NCBI GenBank assembly: GCA_016714495.1
Contig: JADKDU010000002.1
Span: forward strand, 1 to 64,000
DNA: 64,000 nt
Source: Hyphomonadaceae bacterium
GTDB lineage: Bacteria; Pseudomonadota; Alphaproteobacteria; Caulobacterales; Hyphomonadaceae
Reading direction: 5' to 3'
Under the pieces are notes generated by a model. The model worked only from the letters and a program-made list of their open reading frames with translations, did not search any database and was not told where the DNA came from. Position 1 is the stretch's first letter, and each line of letters begins with the position of its first letter. The position numbers were made by a program, and so were the translations under genes. Below, piece after piece: positions 27,798 through 37,378 of this stretch.

Positions 27798-28826
27798 TTA
27801 TTTTTCCACGGCGAGACCGGCTTCGCGCCAGGATTTCATGCCGCCGTCGAGCGCTGCAGCGCGCATGTATCCCAGCGAGCGAAGCGTGGCGGCGGCGAAG
27901 GTGGATATCTTTCCGAATTCGCAGACAGCGACGATGCGGACGGTGGGGTCGGGGAAGGCGTCGTTGACGCGGAGTTCCAGCTGGCCGCGCGGCAGGAGCA
28001 TGGCGCCGGGCAGGTGGCCGGCGTCGAACTGATCGCGCTCGCGCACGTCGAGCACGATAAGATCGTTCTGGCGGGCGGCGAGGCGGGCGGAGAGTTCTGT
28101 CATCGACATGAAGGGGGTTGAGGCGCTGGCTTCTGCGAGGAGCTGGGCGACGGACTTCTTGCCGCTCATGTTGACGCGCAGGGCTTCGGTGAGATGCGTC
28201 GGGGCCTGGATGTTGAGGGCGCGCATCATCTCGACGAAATCGGCGCGCGCGGTCTTCTGAAGGCGCGGGTTCGAGCGGATTTCCTCGCCGATCGTAGAGC
28301 CGATCCGGCCCTTGTATTCGTGGGCGGGATGGATCTGAGTGGCGGGGTCGAGCTTGAGCAGCTTGGTGAAGAGGCTTTCATGGAGCTTGTCGGGGTCGCC
28401 CGTAGGCAGGTCGGTGCGACCGGTGCCGCCGATCAGCAAGGTGTCGCCGGTGAAGACGTGGTCCTGCACGACAAGGCAGGTGGAGTCGGCGGTGTGGCCG
28501 GGCGTCGCGATCGCATGGATGCGCAAGTCGCCGACGATCAGCATGTCGCCATCGTCGAGCCGGAGATCGACGAAGGGCGCGGCGGAGAGATGGCTCATGA
28601 CTACTTGAGCATTGAGCGCCTTGCCGATCTCGCGCGTCGCGGAGAAATGGTCAGCGTGAGTGTGTGTGTCGACGGCATACCGGATGGCGAGGCCGTGCTT
28701 TGCGGCGACGCCGCGATAACGCTCGACGGCGCTGATCTCGGGGTCGACGACGGCGGCGATGTTGGTCTTCGGGCAGCCGAGAACGTAAGAGCGGCAGCCG
28801 CCGACTTCGATGGTTTCCAGTATCAT
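27798..28826 (-). CDS. Persulfide dioxygenase-like MBL hydrolase fused to a rhodanese domain
   Basis: A 342-residue protein. Residues about 1-230 are a metallo-beta-lactamase fold of the ETHE1/PDO type with the metal motif THTHADH (about 54-60), PGHTADS, TGDTLLIGGTGRTD and HPAHEY. Residues about 245-340 are a rhodanese domain with active-site Cys in VCEFGKIS and DGGMKSW near the end. ETHE1 oxidises glutathione persulfide to sulfite and rhodanese moves sulfane sulfur, so the fusion should detoxify sulfide-derived persulfide. It is separate from the assimilation genes. Confidence 0.88.
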   Translation of the reverse strand: MILETIEVGGCRSYVLGCPKTNIAAVVDPEISAVERYRGVAAKHGLAIRYAVDTHTHADHFSATREIGKALNAQVVMSHLSAAPFVDLRLDDGDMLIVGDLRIHAIATPGHTADSTCLVVQDHVFTGDTLLIGGTGRTDLPTGDPDKLHESLFTKLLKLDPATQIHPAHEYKGRIGSTIGEEIRSNPRLQKTARADFVEMMRALNIQAPTHLTEALRVNMSGKKSVAQLLAEASASTPFMSMTELSARLAARQNDLIVLDVRERDQFDAGHLPGAMLLPRGQLELRVNDAFPDPTVRIVAVCEFGKISTFAAATLRSLGYMRAAALDGGMKSWREAGLAVEK

Positions 28827-28873
28827 GACGGCGCCCTCCGCAGGGGATTTGTAACGGGGAGCGGCGGACGGCG

Positions 28874-29410
28874 CTAGTCGTTCAGCATCGCATCCAGCTT
28901 CAGCACAGTGTTCCAGTTGCGGGCGGTGCCGATGCAGAGCTTTTTCGGCAGGAGGAGTTTGGATTGGCCGATCGACGGGCCGTAGTCGATGTAGATTTCG
29001 CGGCCGACGACCTTGAGTTGTTCGCCCCTGTCGTATTTTTCGCGGAAGGTCTTGAGCCAGACGTCAATGACTTTCGTGTCTGGCTTGTCCTTGCAGATCA
29101 GACAGACGAGATGGGCGGGGTCTTCCTTGGCTTTCTTCGTGAACGGATTGGCCTTGATGATCGCAGCCCATTCTTCAGGATTGCGGACGATCACTTCGGA
29201 AAAGAGAGCGAAGGTCTTTTCGATCGCGGCTTCGAGCGCGACTTCCAATTTGGCGTCGGTCGTTTTCTTGGCGTCAAAGACAAGATTGCCGCTGGCGATG
29301 AGCGTGCGGACGTTTTCGTAGCCGAGCTCTGCGGACATCTCACGCAGTTCCTTCATCGTGACCTTGCGGCCGCCGACATTCACTGCGCGGAGGAGGGCGA
29401 CGTATCTCAT
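28874..29410 (-). CDS. DUF1697 domain-containing protein
   Basis: A 178-residue cytosolic protein of the DUF1697 family: MRYVALLRAVNVGGRKVTMKELREMSAELGYENVRTLIASGNLVFDAKK at the N terminus and LLLPKKLCIGTARNWNTVLKL at the C terminus are diagnostic. The function of the family is not established. The start is fixed by the family N terminus at 29410; it overlaps the upstream GNAT gene by 4 bases, so the two are co-translated. Confidence 0.9.
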   Translation of the reverse strand: MRYVALLRAVNVGGRKVTMKELREMSAELGYENVRTLIASGNLVFDAKKTTDAKLEVALEAAIEKTFALFSEVIVRNPEEWAAIIKANPFTKKAKEDPAHLVCLICKDKPDTKVIDVWLKTFREKYDRGEQLKVVGREIYIDYGPSIGQSKLLLPKKLCIGTARNWNTVLKLDAMLND

Positions 29411-29958
29411 GCGAGGGTCTTGCGCATTTCGGACAGGTGGAAGTTGCGGGTGGTCTCGCCGGAGTTTTCGGTGAAGGGGAAAGGGATGGTCGCGCCGGTG
29501 AGATGATAGCCGCGGCGTTCGTACCAGGCGATCAGGGCGGTTCGGATGTTGATGACGGTCATCACCATCTGGTTGGCGTTCCAAAGTTGCTGCACGCGGC
29601 GTTCGGCTTCGGCGATGACGATCTTGCCAAGGCCTGCGCCGTGCGTCGTGGGATCGATGGCGAACATGCCGAAATAGGCGGCGTTGATGCTGGCGTGCTC
29701 GGCCGTGGTGTCCGGACTGAGACCTTGCAGGAGGCAGCACCCGACGATCTTTCCGTCGCTCTCGGCAATGAGGAAACGGCTGTCGTCTCGCGCGATGATG
29801 CCGGCGACTTCCTCGTGGCTGGTGCGTGGGCCGCGCAATAGATGGGCCTCGGAGGTCCAGTTGCCCGCAGCTTCGGCGCCGCGATAGGCGCGTTCGATCA
29901 GGACGACCAGTTCGGACGTGTCGGCGGCTGTAGCATAGCGGAATGCGGGTGCGTGCAT
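29407..29958 (-). CDS. GNAT-family N-acetyltransferase
   Basis: A 183-residue acetyltransferase. Motif A, with the acetyl-CoA loop, is FAIDPTTHGAGLGKIVIAEAERRVQQL (about 105-131), and the C-terminal LIAWYERRGYHLTGATIPFP is the last GNAT strand-helix. Substrate unknown. Start 29958 (MHAPAFRYATAADTSELV) is preferred to 30030, whose extra residues look non-coding. The stop overlaps the DUF1697 start. Confidence 0.88.
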   Translation of the reverse strand: MHAPAFRYATAADTSELVVLIERAYRGAEAAGNWTSEAHLLRGPRTSHEEVAGIIARDDSRFLIAESDGKIVGCCLLQGLSPDTTAEHASINAAYFGMFAIDPTTHGAGLGKIVIAEAERRVQQLWNANQMVMTVINIRTALIAWYERRGYHLTGATIPFPFTENSGETTRNFHLSEMRKTLA

Positions 29959-30097
29959 GAAGAGGCTCCGGCGCTGGCTAATCCATGGCGAGGGGCGGAG
30001 GTCAAGCGAGGTTTTGTGATGACCCTGCATGACGCCCCGCCTTGCGGCGGGGGAGGTTGGCGCGCTTAATCACGTGTCGAGGCGACAGGAGGCCGTC

Positions 30098-30559
30098 ATG
30101 CGGATGATTGCGATTGCGGTGCTGGCGGTTGGCTGTGCGGCCGGAGCCGTGGCGCAGCAGACGCCGCAGCCGGAGCCGATGTTCTGCGAGCCGGCCAGCT
30201 ATCCGTATGATGCTGTCGCGGCCGCGCCCTATTCGCATCGTGTGCTGTTCGAGGACGAGCATGTGCGGATCCTCGAGATCAATCTTCCCGCGCTGGCGAC
30301 GGAGCCGATCCATATTCATGCGCTGCCGAGCGTGATCATGGGCGAGACGGGCGGGGATGCAGGCGGCAAGTTTCGCTATACACAGTACCGGATGGAGAGC
30401 GGCAAGTTCGTGGAAGTGTCGCACAACGACATCGAGCCGACCGGTGGGTATCGCGCGGTGTGGGCTGGGCCTGAGGGGCCGCATGCGATCACGAATATCG
30501 GGCAGGTGAGCGTGAAGTTCACCCGCGTCGAGATAAAGCCCGAGAGCTGCGCGAAGTAG
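30098..30559 (+). CDS. Secreted cupin-like protein
   Basis: A 153-residue protein with a signal peptide ending GAVA-QQ (about residue 19). The mature part reads as a small double-stranded beta-helix: YSHRVLFEDEHVRILEINLPALATEPIHIHALPSVI, with histidines IHIH in the usual cupin metal position, then HNDIEPTGGYRAVWAGPEGPHAITNIG. The cupin call rests on pattern only. ATG 30098 follows ACAGGAGG. Function unknown. Confidence 0.72.
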   Translation: MRMIAIAVLAVGCAAGAVAQQTPQPEPMFCEPASYPYDAVAAAPYSHRVLFEDEHVRILEINLPALATEPIHIHALPSVIMGETGGDAGGKFRYTQYRMESGKFVEVSHNDIEPTGGYRAVWAGPEGPHAITNIGQVSVKFTRVEIKPESCAK

Positions 30560-31123
30560 CTAAGGTGCTGCGACGAACTTTTCGCCGGTGCCCGGCAAGT
30601 AGACCGGACCAAGCGGGCCGGTGGCGCCCTGGAGGAATGTGATCTTCGTTTCGATCGTTAATGACTGTCTGACGGCGAGGGCGGCCTGGAGCGCTGCATA
30701 GTCTGGTCCGTCTCCGCCCATGGCGGCAGCATCGCGCGTCGCGGCCCAGTGAGCCACGCTAGCGTAGCGTGTGGTCAGGTAGACTTCGTCATAGTTGGGA
30801 GACGCTTCCTTGCCGTCTGGCGGCGGGATCACCTGCCACATGCCGACGATGCGCGCGCCGATCTTCTCGAAGAAAGGCCAGATGCCGGTCTGGGACGCCT
30901 GCATGAATTGCGGGAATGCGCCCTTCTTTATCTTCCAGTAGCGGATGGTGACGATTTCTTCGCCCGATTGCGCGGCTAGGTTGCGGACAGGACCGCGTGA
31001 CGCAGCGGCATCGCGGTTCATCTGGATCGGATTGTTGTTGGCCGGAAGCTGCGCGGCGGGAGTCGTCGCTGGCGAGGTCGTGCAGGAGGCGAATAGAAGA
31101 AAGGCAGCAAAGACCGCGCGCAT
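30560..31123 (-). CDS. Lipoprotein with a NIPSNAP-like domain
   Basis: A 187-residue protein with a lipobox-type signal FASC (Cys14). The domain from about residue 55, EEIVTIRYWKIKKGAFPQFMQASQTGIWPFFEKIGARIVGMWQVIPP, followed by YDEVYLTTRYASVAHWAA, resembles the NIPSNAP / dimeric alpha-beta-barrel pattern. ATG 31123 has GGGGAG just upstream and is preferred to 31150. It ends directly against the convergent cupin-like gene. Role unknown. Confidence 0.68.
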   Translation of the reverse strand: MRAVFAAFLLFASCTTSPATTPAAQLPANNNPIQMNRDAAASRGPVRNLAAQSGEEIVTIRYWKIKKGAFPQFMQASQTGIWPFFEKIGARIVGMWQVIPPPDGKEASPNYDEVYLTTRYASVAHWAATRDAAAMGGDGPDYAALQAALAVRQSLTIETKITFLQGATGPLGPVYLPGTGEKFVAAP

Positions 31124-31279
31124 GAAAAGCTCCCCTATTTTGCTCAGCATATCAGCAGTCGTGTTCGCGCCACGCGCAATTCGAGCCGCGCGGAAAAGAA
31201 TCTTCTTCCGGCCCCTTACACCCCGTTGAAGCTCACAACTAACGGTGCTGAACTTGGCGTGGGTAGTGGGGCATCGAGC

Positions 31280-31603
31280 ATGACAAACAGATCACCAGAA
31301 TTCTCACTTGCGCTGACGCATGTGCTGAAAGGTGTCGCGCGTTTTACCCACGTCAAATCGGTTTCATCACGCGGGCGCGACGTCCAGTCCTTCCGGTCTG
31401 ACGAGGGGCGACGGCGGACGCTGCTGTTGCAGCACCTCTATCACGATCACGCGATAGAGGTGGCGGGCGTAGATGGCGAGGTGGGCTATCGCGAGACATT
31501 GCCGCCGGACGCCTGGGTCAATGACCGGCTTGCGGCCATGGGCGAGTGTTGGCGGGTTCACAATGTCGACGGCTTCAAGTGTGAGATCTACGAAGCGGCC
31601 TGA
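31280..31603 (+). CDS. Hypothetical protein
   Basis: A 107-residue protein beginning MTNRSPEFSLALTHVLKGVARFTHV with no recognised domain. It has a basic centre (SRGRDVQSFRSDEGRRRTLLLQHLYHDH) and an acidic, Trp-containing C terminus. Upstream it has only a weak GAGCA site. The composition looks coding, but there is little else to support it. Confidence 0.55.
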   Translation: MTNRSPEFSLALTHVLKGVARFTHVKSVSSRGRDVQSFRSDEGRRRTLLLQHLYHDHAIEVAGVDGEVGYRETLPPDAWVNDRLAAMGECWRVHNVDGFKCEIYEAA

Positions 31604-31627
31604 GGCTCGCTCGCGTCACTGGCGCGA

Positions 31628-31960
31628 CTAGTGCAGGACAGGCTCGGCCTCTTCCTGATCAGCATTGATTGCCAAATGGCGCAGAATGCTTTCCGAGACG
31701 AGCATGCCTGATTCCGCAACAGCGAGTTCGTGGCGATACAGCGATAGGGTTTCACCCTGTATCGACCGCAGGCGGAGCGATCCCAGGAGGTCGGCGAGCA
31801 TGTCCATCGCGGGCACGACCATATAGGCAAGCTCACGCACGGTTTCGTCTGAACGAGCCGAAAGAAGCTCGCAAAGCAAGCGCCGCGACTCCCCTAGCTG
31901 GCTGTGGAGCTGGTCGACAGCGCCGATTATTTCTTCCGCTTCATATTTCCCGGCGCTCAT
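31628..31960 (-). CDS. Hypothetical all-helical protein
   Basis: A 110-residue acidic protein predicted to be entirely helical (YEAEEIIGAVDQLHSQLGESRRLLCELLSARSDETVRELAYMVVPAMDMLADLL and further helices). No signal, membrane span or domain is recognised. Convergent with the small gene before it. Confidence 0.6.
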   Translation of the reverse strand: MSAGKYEAEEIIGAVDQLHSQLGESRRLLCELLSARSDETVRELAYMVVPAMDMLADLLGSLRLRSIQGETLSLYRHELAVAESGMLVSESILRHLAINADQEEAEPVLH

Positions 31961-32141
31961 GCTGGTCCCGCTGTGCTGCTAGTGCGCTGAACAACGCACG
32001 AATCACCTTTGGGATGCGCGCCGCGCCAAGACCTTGATTTTCCAGCATTGCCAGCTCACCTCGACAGGCGACGGCATCAACGCGACCTTAATCGCATATC
32101 TTTAGACTTTAGCTCCCTGCACTCCGGCCTGGCTCCGTCCC

Positions 32142-33931
32142 ATGAATCTGCTCGACGGCATCAAGAGCGACTGGATCTACATCACCGGATTCCGCCGGAT
32201 CATCGGCGCGATCGGGAAGTTCGATCCTGAAGCCGAATACACGGTCGCAGACGCGATCGAGGATGCGGTGGACGACCATGATGATCGGCTCTTCATCTCG
32301 TTCGAGGGGCGGGATATCAGCTATGCCGATTTCGACAAGCGCGCGAACCAGTTTGCGCACTGGGGGAGGGCTGCAGGGCTGAGGAAGGGCGACTGCGTTG
32401 CGCTCTTCATGGAGAACCGGCCGGACTATATCGCCTTCTGGGCGGGCATGTCGAAGATCGCCGTGAAGGTTGCGCTGATCAACTACAACCTAACCGGCCC
32501 GGGACTGTCGCATTGCGTGAAGATTACCAATGCGCGGGCGATCGTGATGAACCCGGAGCTTGCGCCGCAGTTCGAGAGTGCGCGCGACCAGACGCCGCTT
32601 GACCTTGGGGCTTTCGTCCCTTGGGGGCGGCGGCGGGCATGACGCAGATCGACGCTGGCGTCGACAAGGCGTGGACAGAGCGGCCCAACAAGTCAGTGCG
32701 TGCGGGCGTGAAGGGCGGCGAAGTTGCGCTCTACATCTATACGTCTGGGACGACTGGATTGCCCAAGGCTGCGAAGATTTCGCATGTGCGGGCTCGGGGC
32801 CTGATGCGTGTGTTCAAGGATGCAACAGAGGCCCATGCAAACGATCGCATCCTGCTGACGCTGCCGCTGTATCATGCGACAGGTGGAATGTGCGGCGTGG
32901 GGACGGCGTTGAATGCAGGCGCCTGCATTATCCTGCGCCGGAAATTTTCGGCGTCGCATTTCTGGCAGGAAGCGATCGACAATAATGCGACCATGCTGGT
33001 CTATATCGGCGAACTCGGCCGCTATCTGATGAACCAGCCTGCGAGCGCGCTGGAGAAGAAGCACAAGATCAAAAAGGGTTTCGGCAATGGACTGCGCGCC
33101 GATGTGTGGGCTCAGTTCGTGGAGCGAACGGGCATCAGCCATCTTGTCGAATTCTATGGTTCGACCGAAGGCAATGTGAACTTCTTCAATCTTGACGGGA
33201 AGATCGGCGCCGTTGGGCGTATTCCCAGGCTGCTGCGCGCGCGTTTGCCTGCACGCATCCTGAAGTTCGATGTCGAGACAGAGGAACCTGTGCGCGGGCC
33301 GGATGGGCTGTGTATCGAGGCTGCGCCGGACGAGCCGGGCGAGGCGGTCGGGCCGATTACGCACGAACCTCGGCAGCGGTTCGATGGTTACAACGACGAG
33401 GCGCAGTCAAAGAAGAAACTGCTTCGCGATGTCTTTGTGAAAGGCGACCTGTGGTTCCGCACGGGCGACCTGATGAAGATGGACGCGGATGGTTATGTCT
33501 ATTTCGTCGATCGCGTCGGCGACACCTTCCGTTGGAAGGGCGAAAACGTTTCGACCAGCGAAGTCGAGATTGCAGCGTCCTCCATGACCGGCGTCAAGCA
33601 TGCGATCGTCTATGGCGTGTCCGTCCCGGGACATGACGGCCGCGCAGGAATGGCTGCGCTGACGCCGCGCGACGGGATCGATCTTGTCGGGCTTTATTCG
33701 CATCTCGCGGCGCAATTGCCCGCTTATGCACGACCCGTCTTCCTGCGCCTGCAGGGCGAGGTGGAGACGACCGGCACGCTCAAATATCGCAAGGTTGATC
33801 TGGTGGACGAAGGCTTCGATCCCAGCAAGACGACCGATCCGCTGTACGTGTTCGATCTGGACAAGGGCGCCTACGCGCCAATTGACACGCCCATGTTCGC
33901 GAAGATCGTGAGCGGAGTTTATCGGCTCTAG
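32142..33931 (+). pseudogene. Long-chain acyl-CoA synthetase (FadD/FATP type), frameshifted
   Basis: From 32142 the frame encodes the N-terminal part of an AMP-forming acyl-CoA synthetase (DAIEDAVDDHDDRLFISFEGRDISYADFDKRANQFAHW) and stops at 32640. The frame entered near 32621 continues with the rest: P-loop YIYTSGTTGLPKAAKISH, RTGDLMKMDADGYVYFVDRVGDTFRWKGENVSTSEVE and the C-terminal lysine region TGTLKYRKVDL. The switch falls in the GGGGGCGGCGGCGGG run at 32624-32638, a one-base indel. Together the parts equal a normal length near 597. It would activate fatty acids. Either a sequence error or a recent inactivation. Confidence 0.87.
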
Positions 33932-33941
33932 TCCGTTCGGG

Positions 33942-35864
33942 TCAGCCTTTTTTCGGCCTGACGTTTTGCGCCGGATTGTTTTTCGCGCCAGTCTCTTTCG
34001 CGTCAGCCAGGAGCGTAGCGCAGGGCGCGTCCGGCTCGCCGCCGGTCTGGATGAACGGCAGCACGCCGAGCGGGCCCGAAATGGTTGCGAGCAGAGCGGA
34101 CAGTCCTGCTTGCAACGCAGTCTCTTCATTCAACGCCTGGAAAGTCATATTGCGAAGCGTGCCGCGGATGCGGATATCGCCGGAGACCGTGCCGATCGAG
34201 ACATCGTGAGGGCGTGCGAAGACTTCGATGTCGACTGACTCGTTTTTCAGGTTCACGCCGCCGGTCGCCGCCACAAGGCTGTCCTTGTTATCGATAACGG
34301 CGGGCTTGAGCGTGGCCTGACCATCCTTGAAAGCGATGTTGGCCGCGAGGCAGCGCGACTTGATGTATTGAGGCTCCCTTTTGTCCTCGGTCGCCCAGAG
34401 GAGAAGGATTTCACCAAGATCGAGGCCCGCGCCTTCGACGGCGAATTTGGCAAGTTCGCTGTTGTTCGACCATAGGCCGACTTCGCCATTCGCCGTGCCG
34501 GCGGCTTCGCGGAAGCCCGATCCGGTGAGCGTCAGGGCGAATTTGCCGTTCAACGAGCCGCGCACCATCGGCGTGTCGATGAAGCGACTGATCGCGACAT
34601 TCTTGAGATCGCCGTTGGCTTTCGTGACCGCTGGATCCTTGCTGGCGTTGATGTTGATCTTCGCATCGAGATCGCCAGTCGACGTTTTGACAAAGGCGCG
34701 TTCGAAATCGAGCACGCTGTCCCGCAGCGCGCCCTTGAGTGTCATCGCGTTGATGCCCATGGGCGCGTCGACAACCTTGGCGGCGACAAAGTTGATGTCG
34801 GCGTTAACAGCTGCGAGACGGGTAAAGTCGATGCGTGCGTCGGGGATCAGGCGCGCGGAGCGGTCGTAGACTTCTTTCGCTTTCACCTGCTCGGCGTTTT
34901 CGGTTTCTCCCTTGCCCGTGCCGAGCGGTATACCAAAGACGACACCAAGATCGTCGAAGTCGAGGCTGTTCGAGGTGAGATCGACGGTCAGAAGCGGCTT
35001 CTTCTGCGCCAGGTTGATGCGCACGAGGCCGCCCAGATCGCTGTCGCCCATCCGGCCCGTGAGATTTTCAACCGACCATGTCTGGCTGTGAACGGATAGC
35101 GCGCCCTTGATGTTGAAGGGCGGCGTGTCGGGCGCCGAGGCCCCGGCGATGTCGGCGAGATCCTTCAGGTTCTGACCCTGCGCGGTGATGTTGCCCGTCA
35201 GTGAGCCGCCCCAGTCACGTTGCAGACCATCAAATGTGAGTTTGTTCTTGCCCGACGCAGCTTCAGCGCGGACATTGCCTTTCGAGAAGGAGCCATCGGC
35301 CGAAACGATGTTCACGACGCGCAGCTTGTCGTTGCGAGTAAATTTTATGGCGACATTGGCCGCGTCGATCTCGTCGACATATTGCTGTGGGTTGAAGGTT
35401 GTCCTGGCTTCGTCCGGCGCCTTGTCCTCAAGAATGATCTCACCGTCGCGCACCCAGATGCGCCTCGCAAGAACGCGCCCAGGAAGGAAGCCGAAGAGGT
35501 CGTAATTGATTTCGATCGCGTCGGCCTCGATCGTGCCTGGCCAGTCGAAGCTGCGGAGGATGAAGCGATCCGAGAAGGGGTGTTCGAGATGGCCGACCTG
35601 CACCTTCGCCGATTTGTTTCCAAAGGCGCCAATCGCCCAGTTGATCATGGGCGTGCCGGTTGAGGGGTTGGCGAGCAGCATGTTGAGCGTGACCCATCCA
35701 ACCACGAGGACGCCGCCAATCGAGCCGGTCCAGATCAACACATGTTTGGATGGCGACTTCCATTTGAAGTTACGCGCACGTTCCCGCGCTGCAGCGGCGA
35801 ATTTTGTCGTGCCTGACCTAAGTTTTGTCCATTGGCCTGAAATCCACGTCACACGCTGCTCCAC
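33942..35864 (-). CDS. AsmA-family protein
   Basis: A 640-residue protein with a cytoplasmic basic N terminus, one membrane span (about 43-64, VLIWTGSIGGVLVVGWVTLNM) and a long periplasmic beta-rich domain. Repeats of the type LTFDGLQRDWGGSLTGNI and the C-terminal DISIGTVSGDIRIRGTLRNM are typical of AsmA/TamB-like lipid-transfer proteins. The family supports outer-membrane lipid balance. It is convergent with the acyl-CoA synthetase, with 10 bases between the stops. Confidence 0.85.
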   Translation of the reverse strand: MEQRVTWISGQWTKLRSGTTKFAAAARERARNFKWKSPSKHVLIWTGSIGGVLVVGWVTLNMLLANPSTGTPMINWAIGAFGNKSAKVQVGHLEHPFSDRFILRSFDWPGTIEADAIEINYDLFGFLPGRVLARRIWVRDGEIILEDKAPDEARTTFNPQQYVDEIDAANVAIKFTRNDKLRVVNIVSADGSFSKGNVRAEAASGKNKLTFDGLQRDWGGSLTGNITAQGQNLKDLADIAGASAPDTPPFNIKGALSVHSQTWSVENLTGRMGDSDLGGLVRINLAQKKPLLTVDLTSNSLDFDDLGVVFGIPLGTGKGETENAEQVKAKEVYDRSARLIPDARIDFTRLAAVNADINFVAAKVVDAPMGINAMTLKGALRDSVLDFERAFVKTSTGDLDAKININASKDPAVTKANGDLKNVAISRFIDTPMVRGSLNGKFALTLTGSGFREAAGTANGEVGLWSNNSELAKFAVEGAGLDLGEILLLWATEDKREPQYIKSRCLAANIAFKDGQATLKPAVIDNKDSLVAATGGVNLKNESVDIEVFARPHDVSIGTVSGDIRIRGTLRNMTFQALNEETALQAGLSALLATISGPLGVLPFIQTGGEPDAPCATLLADAKETGAKNNPAQNVRPKKG

Positions 35865-35962
35865 TCCGTGCCTTGGAATCGCGCGAGGGTCAGTTTTGTT
35901 CCGAAGGAACGTGTTCCGCAGGGGCTTTCCACCCTAGCGGAGCACGGCTTTGCGCCCGAGCC

Positions 35963-37033
35963 TCAGCTCCACAGGTCGCCGAGCGTGAGCTGCTCGATGA
36001 ATGTGTCGCCGATCGGGTGGGAGTACGTCGTGCCGTTAGCCCAGTCATCCAGGCGCGCGTTGAGCGTCTGGATGGAGGGACCAGTGCGCACGCCAGCAGC
36101 CTCGAGGCGGCGGACCAGTTCGCGGAGCTGACCATCCTCGAGATCGACATTGTGCGGCGCTTTCGCTTCAGAGAGACGCCAACCAGCGGCGTCCCAGTTA
36201 AGAGCGACCGCGGCGGCCGGATCGATGCGCCAGGCATAAACAGCCATACGCCCATCCGCGATGCGCACAGCGTGATCGGCAAGGCAGTTCTGGAACTCCA
36301 GCGCGAGCGACTCGAGCTGCTTGCGGCTGGTCACACGCACGAAGGGAGCAACCAGAGCCGGCGCGGGATCCGCGGTGCGGAAGGCGTCGGGGGTCAGGTC
36401 TTCCTGCGCGCGCATGAACACGGCGCGGGTGTCCCCGCCAGCGCTCCAGCGGCGGGCGATACGGCCGACTGCGTCGGGCTGGCGCATGCGGACTGCGAGA
36501 TGGAAAGCGCGCGCCAGATCGGCTGCCGCCGCCCGCGTGGGGATAGCACGGACGATCGCCGCAGACCGCAGTGCGGCAGGCAGTTCCGCAATCGGTGCAA
36601 ACGCCCCCGGACGGACCAGATCGAGATGACGCAGGACTTCGTTCGCCATCGGCTCCGCCAGTAGGTGGAGAAAGACGACGTAGTCGTGCGGCTCCCACAG
36701 CGTCTCGCCCGCTTTGGCGAGCGCTCGCATCACCCCTTGTGCGTTGGCGCCTGCCAGCGCTTCGGCGACGATCGCATCGCGCTGGAATTCGACCATGCGG
36801 CGCAGCTCGTTGGGACCGACTTTGCGGGCGGCCTGACCGGCTAGCATGATCGCAGCTGCGTGTCGCCGCGCTGCGGGCAGGGCGAAGAACTCGGCGTGCG
36901 GCGCCGGCCAGAGCTGGGCGACTGCATCGGCGAATCCGCCGGCGATGAACGCCAGAAGCGATGTTGCACGGCGCGCCGGTTGTGGCGCGCGCTGAAAAAA
37001 CTGCGCGACCATCGTCGCGTCTCCTCTCGACAT
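35963..37033 (-). CDS. PcfJ-like protein
   Basis: A 356-residue protein. The N-terminal two thirds are helical and Ala-rich. The segment RKQLESLALEFQNCLADHA, followed by MAVYAWR and EAKAPHNVDLEDGQLRELVRRL (about 240-310), has the order of conserved residues of PcfJ, a family linked to conjugative plasmids and of unknown biochemistry. No conjugation gene is nearby. The start could also be the ATG at 37012. A 345-base gap follows upstream with no gene. Confidence 0.65.
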   Translation of the reverse strand: MSRGDATMVAQFFQRAPQPARRATSLLAFIAGGFADAVAQLWPAPHAEFFALPAARRHAAAIMLAGQAARKVGPNELRRMVEFQRDAIVAEALAGANAQGVMRALAKAGETLWEPHDYVVFLHLLAEPMANEVLRHLDLVRPGAFAPIAELPAALRSAAIVRAIPTRAAAADLARAFHLAVRMRQPDAVGRIARRWSAGGDTRAVFMRAQEDLTPDAFRTADPAPALVAPFVRVTSRKQLESLALEFQNCLADHAVRIADGRMAVYAWRIDPAAAVALNWDAAGWRLSEAKAPHNVDLEDGQLRELVRRLEAAGVRTGPSIQTLNARLDDWANGTTYSHPIGDTFIEQLTLGDLWS

Positions 37034-37378
37034 GCGCCCCCAATCACGCCGGAAAGCGTGTTCGCGGACGCGGCTCCGCGCGCGCGAAATTGCGCGGCGT
37101 GGCCAGGGTCAGGTTCGTGAGGTCAGACGCTACCGAGCCGAAGCCGGGGGCGCTGACCGCCCCCTGGGATACAGAGGGCCAAACTGATTGAGTTCAGTCG
37201 CCTCATCGGCTGCTGGCTCCATTGCGATGCGGGAGTGCGTCCCCCGACCTGCGACCGTCTGGCGCAAGATTCTGGCGGGATTTGGGCGGAGCGCAATTTC
37301 GGTCTAGGTGTTTTCGAGCTGCCGACGATCGCTTGCGGGAGTTGTGCTGCGCGCGCAGCGTCGGCCAAGGAGAAAGTC

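Noticed and set aside
30035..30052. CCCCGCC/GGCGGGG hairpin near 30.04 kb
   Set aside because: Strong stem but no T-run, so no support as a terminator; it could be a chance GC palindrome.
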